From assembly GCA_034422455.1 (NCBI GenBank), contig DAOUJQ010000012.1, positions 1 through 64,000 of the forward strand: a stretch of 64,000 nucleotides of DNA, read 5' to 3'. A program made the translations under genes and the position numbers. This document shows positions 62,107 through 64,000 of this stretch, piece after piece. How positions within the stretch are numbered: position 1 is the stretch's first letter; each line of letters starts with the position of its first letter. The stretch comes from UBA1127 sp034422455. GTDB taxonomy: Bacteria; Chloroflexota; Dehalococcoidia; Lucifugimonadales; UBA1127. Under the pieces are notes generated by a model, which was given only the letters and a program-made list of their open reading frames with translations, made no database searches and was not told where the DNA came from.

Positions 62107-63435
62107 ATGCCACACACCCAATCCATACGTGTTTCAAACATCCTGATTGACGACCACAACCCGCGTCTTGGTTACACGACCACAAACCAAGTGGAGGCGA
62201 TACGTACCCTTGCAGTGCGACAGGGGTCCAAGCTCCTCGCATTGACCCGCGATATTGTGCAACACGGACTGAACCCTAGCGACCTTCCAATCGTTATGCC
62301 CGACGGGCACGACACCTACAGGGTGCTGGATGGCAATCGACGCATCACTGCAATCAAGATTTTGGAGCAGCCGGATGTAGTAAGCGGCGTCGTGTCCGAC
62401 AGCGTTGCGACGTCGTTTGCCAATCTCGCCGAGCAGTACGCGCAATCTCCAATCCAGCAGGCTCAATGTGTTGTGGTTCAGAGCAGACAAGAGGCGTTGC
62501 ATTGGATTGAGCTACACCACACCGGTGAGCGGTCTGGTGCGGGGCAGGTGCGATGGGGCTCGGATGAAACCGGCATTTTCCACACATGGGCGGGCTACCA
62601 AGTACAATCCGGCACACAGGCGCTCGATATGATGGTGCGGCAAGGTGTCTTGCAGCCAGAGCAACGACGACGTGTGCCTGCGTCGACACTAACGCGATTG
62701 TTGACGACGCCAGCGGTCCGCAGCACGGTTGGGGTCAGATTATCTCGTCAGGTGTTGGAAGCAGTGGATGACGAGGCCGTGGCCGCGGAGAAGATGAAGC
62801 ATGTCGTCGACATCATAACCACGCCAGGCTTTCGCGTCGCTGATGTTTACACCGCTCAGCAGCGAGAAGAGTTCGCGAGGCGGCTAGCCGTTCAGTTCTC
62901 ACAGCAAGACGATGAGCGGGCAACGCCGGATGGCCGTGCAGCCCCAGTGGACGCGGACCAAAGCGCACGGAACGGCACGCAACGACAAGCACGAGGACAA
63001 GCGCGACCGCGCAACACGCTCATTCCGGCAGACACATCCATGAACATCACCGAACCGCGGGTGGCAGCCATTGCCCAGGAGCTGCGGCAGTTACGACTGG
63101 ACAAGACGCCTAACGCCTCAGCGGTCCTGTTCCGCGTATTCTTGGAATTGTCTGTTGATGCATACCTCGGGCGAGAGGGTTTGCCCTTCGATGACAATAC
63201 AATTCTGCGGACGCGGCTACTAACCTCTGCTGACAAGCTCCAAGAGGGCGGCGTACTCTCAAGGGCGCAGGCCGCGCCTGTCCGACGAGCAGCCAGTGAC
63301 GATTCCTATTTCGGGGCATCGGTGCGGCTCATGCATAGTTGGGTCCACAATCTCAACATGACCCCGACTAGTCGCGAAATGGTTGCAATGTGGGACGACC
63401 TTTCACCATTCATCCATGCCCTATGGCCAGTTTGA
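62107..63435 (+). CDS. ParB/Srx-domain protein beside a DNA methylase
   Basis: The 442-residue protein begins with a ParB-like nuclease domain: IRVSNILIDDHNPRLGY, LALTRDIVQHGLNP, and the nucleotide-binding motif YRVLDGNRRITAIKIL. The middle is helical (possible HTH), followed by a charged linker. The C-terminal 120 residues form a helical domain with AVLFRVFLELSVDAYLG and MHSWVHNLNMTPTSREMVAM, which looks like a conserved defence-associated helical module. It precedes a D12 methylase by 23 bases in the same direction. This points to a restriction or other anti-phage function, not to chromosome partitioning; no parA is near. Confidence 0.8.
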   Translation: MPHTQSIRVSNILIDDHNPRLGYTTTNQVEAIRTLAVRQGSKLLALTRDIVQHGLNPSDLPIVMPDGHDTYRVLDGNRRITAIKILEQPDVVSGVVSDSVATSFANLAEQYAQSPIQQAQCVVVQSRQEALHWIELHHTGERSGAGQVRWGSDETGIFHTWAGYQVQSGTQALDMMVRQGVLQPEQRRRVPASTLTRLLTTPAVRSTVGVRLSRQVLEAVDDEAVAAEKMKHVVDIITTPGFRVADVYTAQQREEFARRLAVQFSQQDDERATPDGRAAPVDADQSARNGTQRQARGQARPRNTLIPADTSMNITEPRVAAIAQELRQLRLDKTPNASAVLFRVFLELSVDAYLGREGLPFDDNTILRTRLLTSADKLQEGGVLSRAQAAPVRRAASDDSYFGASVRLMHSWVHNLNMTPTSREMVAMWDDLSPFIHALWPV

Positions 63436-63458
63436 CCTGTATGCGGTAGCATCGTGGC

Positions 63459-64000
63459 ATGGCATTCTACACACCGCTACGCTATCCCGGAGGGAAACGT
63501 CGGTTAGTCACGGTGGTGACGCGCCTTCTGCACGAGAACGGACTGACCGACGTTGAGTACGCTGAGCCCTATGCCGGAGGTGCAGCAGTAGCCTTGGCGT
63601 TGCTTATGGATGGCCATGCGTCGACAATTCACCTGAACGACCTCAGCCGCCCTGTATACGCGTTCTGGCACACAGTCCTCCACAACACGGTGGCTATGTG
63701 TGAGCGGGTGCTTTCCACGCCTGTCACGATGGAAGAATGGTATCGACAGCGTGAGGTCTACAGGTCCAGCGACGTTGCGAACCTTGACGACCTCGGATTC
63801 GCCACACTTTTTCTCAATCGCACGAACCGCTCAGGCATCCTGTCCGGGGGTGTCATTGGGGGGAAGCACCAATCGGGTGCATGGCGGCTAGATGTGCGTT
63901 TTGGTAAAGCGGAGATCGTGAGACGCATTCAGGCGATAGGCAAACAGCGGAGTCGCATTCATGCGCACCACATGGACGCCCATGACTTCGTTGCCAAGGT
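63459..64000 (+). CDS. D12-class DNA adenine methylase (partial, runs off the window)
   Basis: From ATG 63459 the frame stays open to the window end (180 codons). It starts MAFYTPLRYPGGKRRLVTVV, followed by YAEPYAGGAAVALALL (the AdoMet-binding motif), TIHLNDLSRPVYAFW and LFLNRTNRSGILSGG, all typical of Dam-type D12 methylases. The DPPY catalytic motif would lie beyond 64000. Together with the ParB-domain gene it probably belongs to a restriction-modification or related defence locus continuing to the right. Confidence 0.92.
   Translation, partial: MAFYTPLRYPGGKRRLVTVVTRLLHENGLTDVEYAEPYAGGAAVALALLMDGHASTIHLNDLSRPVYAFWHTVLHNTVAMCERVLSTPVTMEEWYRQREVYRSSDVANLDDLGFATLFLNRTNRSGILSGGVIGGKHQSGAWRLDVRFGKAEIVRRIQAIGKQRSRIHAHHMDAHDFVAK

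Noticed and set aside
62107..63435. ParB-domain gene as a chromosome or plasmid partition gene
   Set aside because: No parA or parS-like sites nearby, a different C-terminal domain, and a methylase as the direct neighbour.

Overview
The window is GC-rich bacterial chromosome. Its backbone fits a Chloroflexota lineage of the Dehalococcoidia/SAR202 kind: a minus-strand dprA-topA-xerC run, a nurA-HAS-herA resection cluster, selB, and a catabolic set (type III CoA transferase, CitE-like lyase, Rieske oxygenase, SDR, carboxymuconolactone-decarboxylase-like protein). This taxonomic call is inference from gene content; no rRNA is present.

Region 1 (1-32 kb) is mostly housekeeping and catabolism: priA, a short catabolic run, selB, DUF429, nurA/HAS/herA, a HigBA-like toxin-antitoxin pair, an SDR, an MFS exporter, a CCA-adding-type nucleotidyltransferase, an ArsC/Spx-like gene read through an in-frame TGA, an OGG1-type glycosylase, a DnaQ-DinG fusion, xerC, topA, dprA, tRNA-Ser(GGA) and two alpha/beta hydrolases. 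It is peppered with short palindromic repeats. One family (core CCTGAGCCTGTCGAAGGG) also sits in frame inside nurA, herA and xerC, where it encodes VRPEPVEG-like peptides. A hairpin element with covarying terminal stems occurs three times.

Region 2 (about 32.7-52.65 kb) looks like a 20-kb integrative island. A P4-type integrase lies beside tRNA-Ser(CGA), and the last 14 bases of that tRNA gene recur exactly at 32711-32724. Its cargo is extracellular: an operon of three secreted or lipid-anchored proteins (EF-hand/metzincin-like protease, beta-propeller plus LRR lipoprotein, giant LRR/Fn3/cadherin lipoprotein), decayed copies of the same modules, a two-component system, and a trypsin-like lipoprotein protease. 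GGCATRTGCC palindromes lie upstream of the two-component genes, the protease and the LRR operon, suggesting one small regulon.

Region 3 (52.7-57 kb) returns to backbone: glmU, a CBS/HlyC-type membrane protein and two collagen-like lipoproteins with clear terminators and one strong promoter.

Region 4 (57.8-64 kb) is again accessory: iteron-like repeats, a segment with three interleaved inverted repeats, a leader with two mutually exclusive hairpins over a Shine-Dalgarno sequence, a cluster of tiny membrane proteins with a third collagen-like lipoprotein, a Fic protein with a small partner, and a ParB-domain protein followed by a D12-class adenine methylase that runs off the window.

The strongest single observation is the selenoprotein: selB lies in the same window as a TGA-interrupted thioredoxin-fold gene whose TGA is followed at once by a long SECIS-like hairpin.
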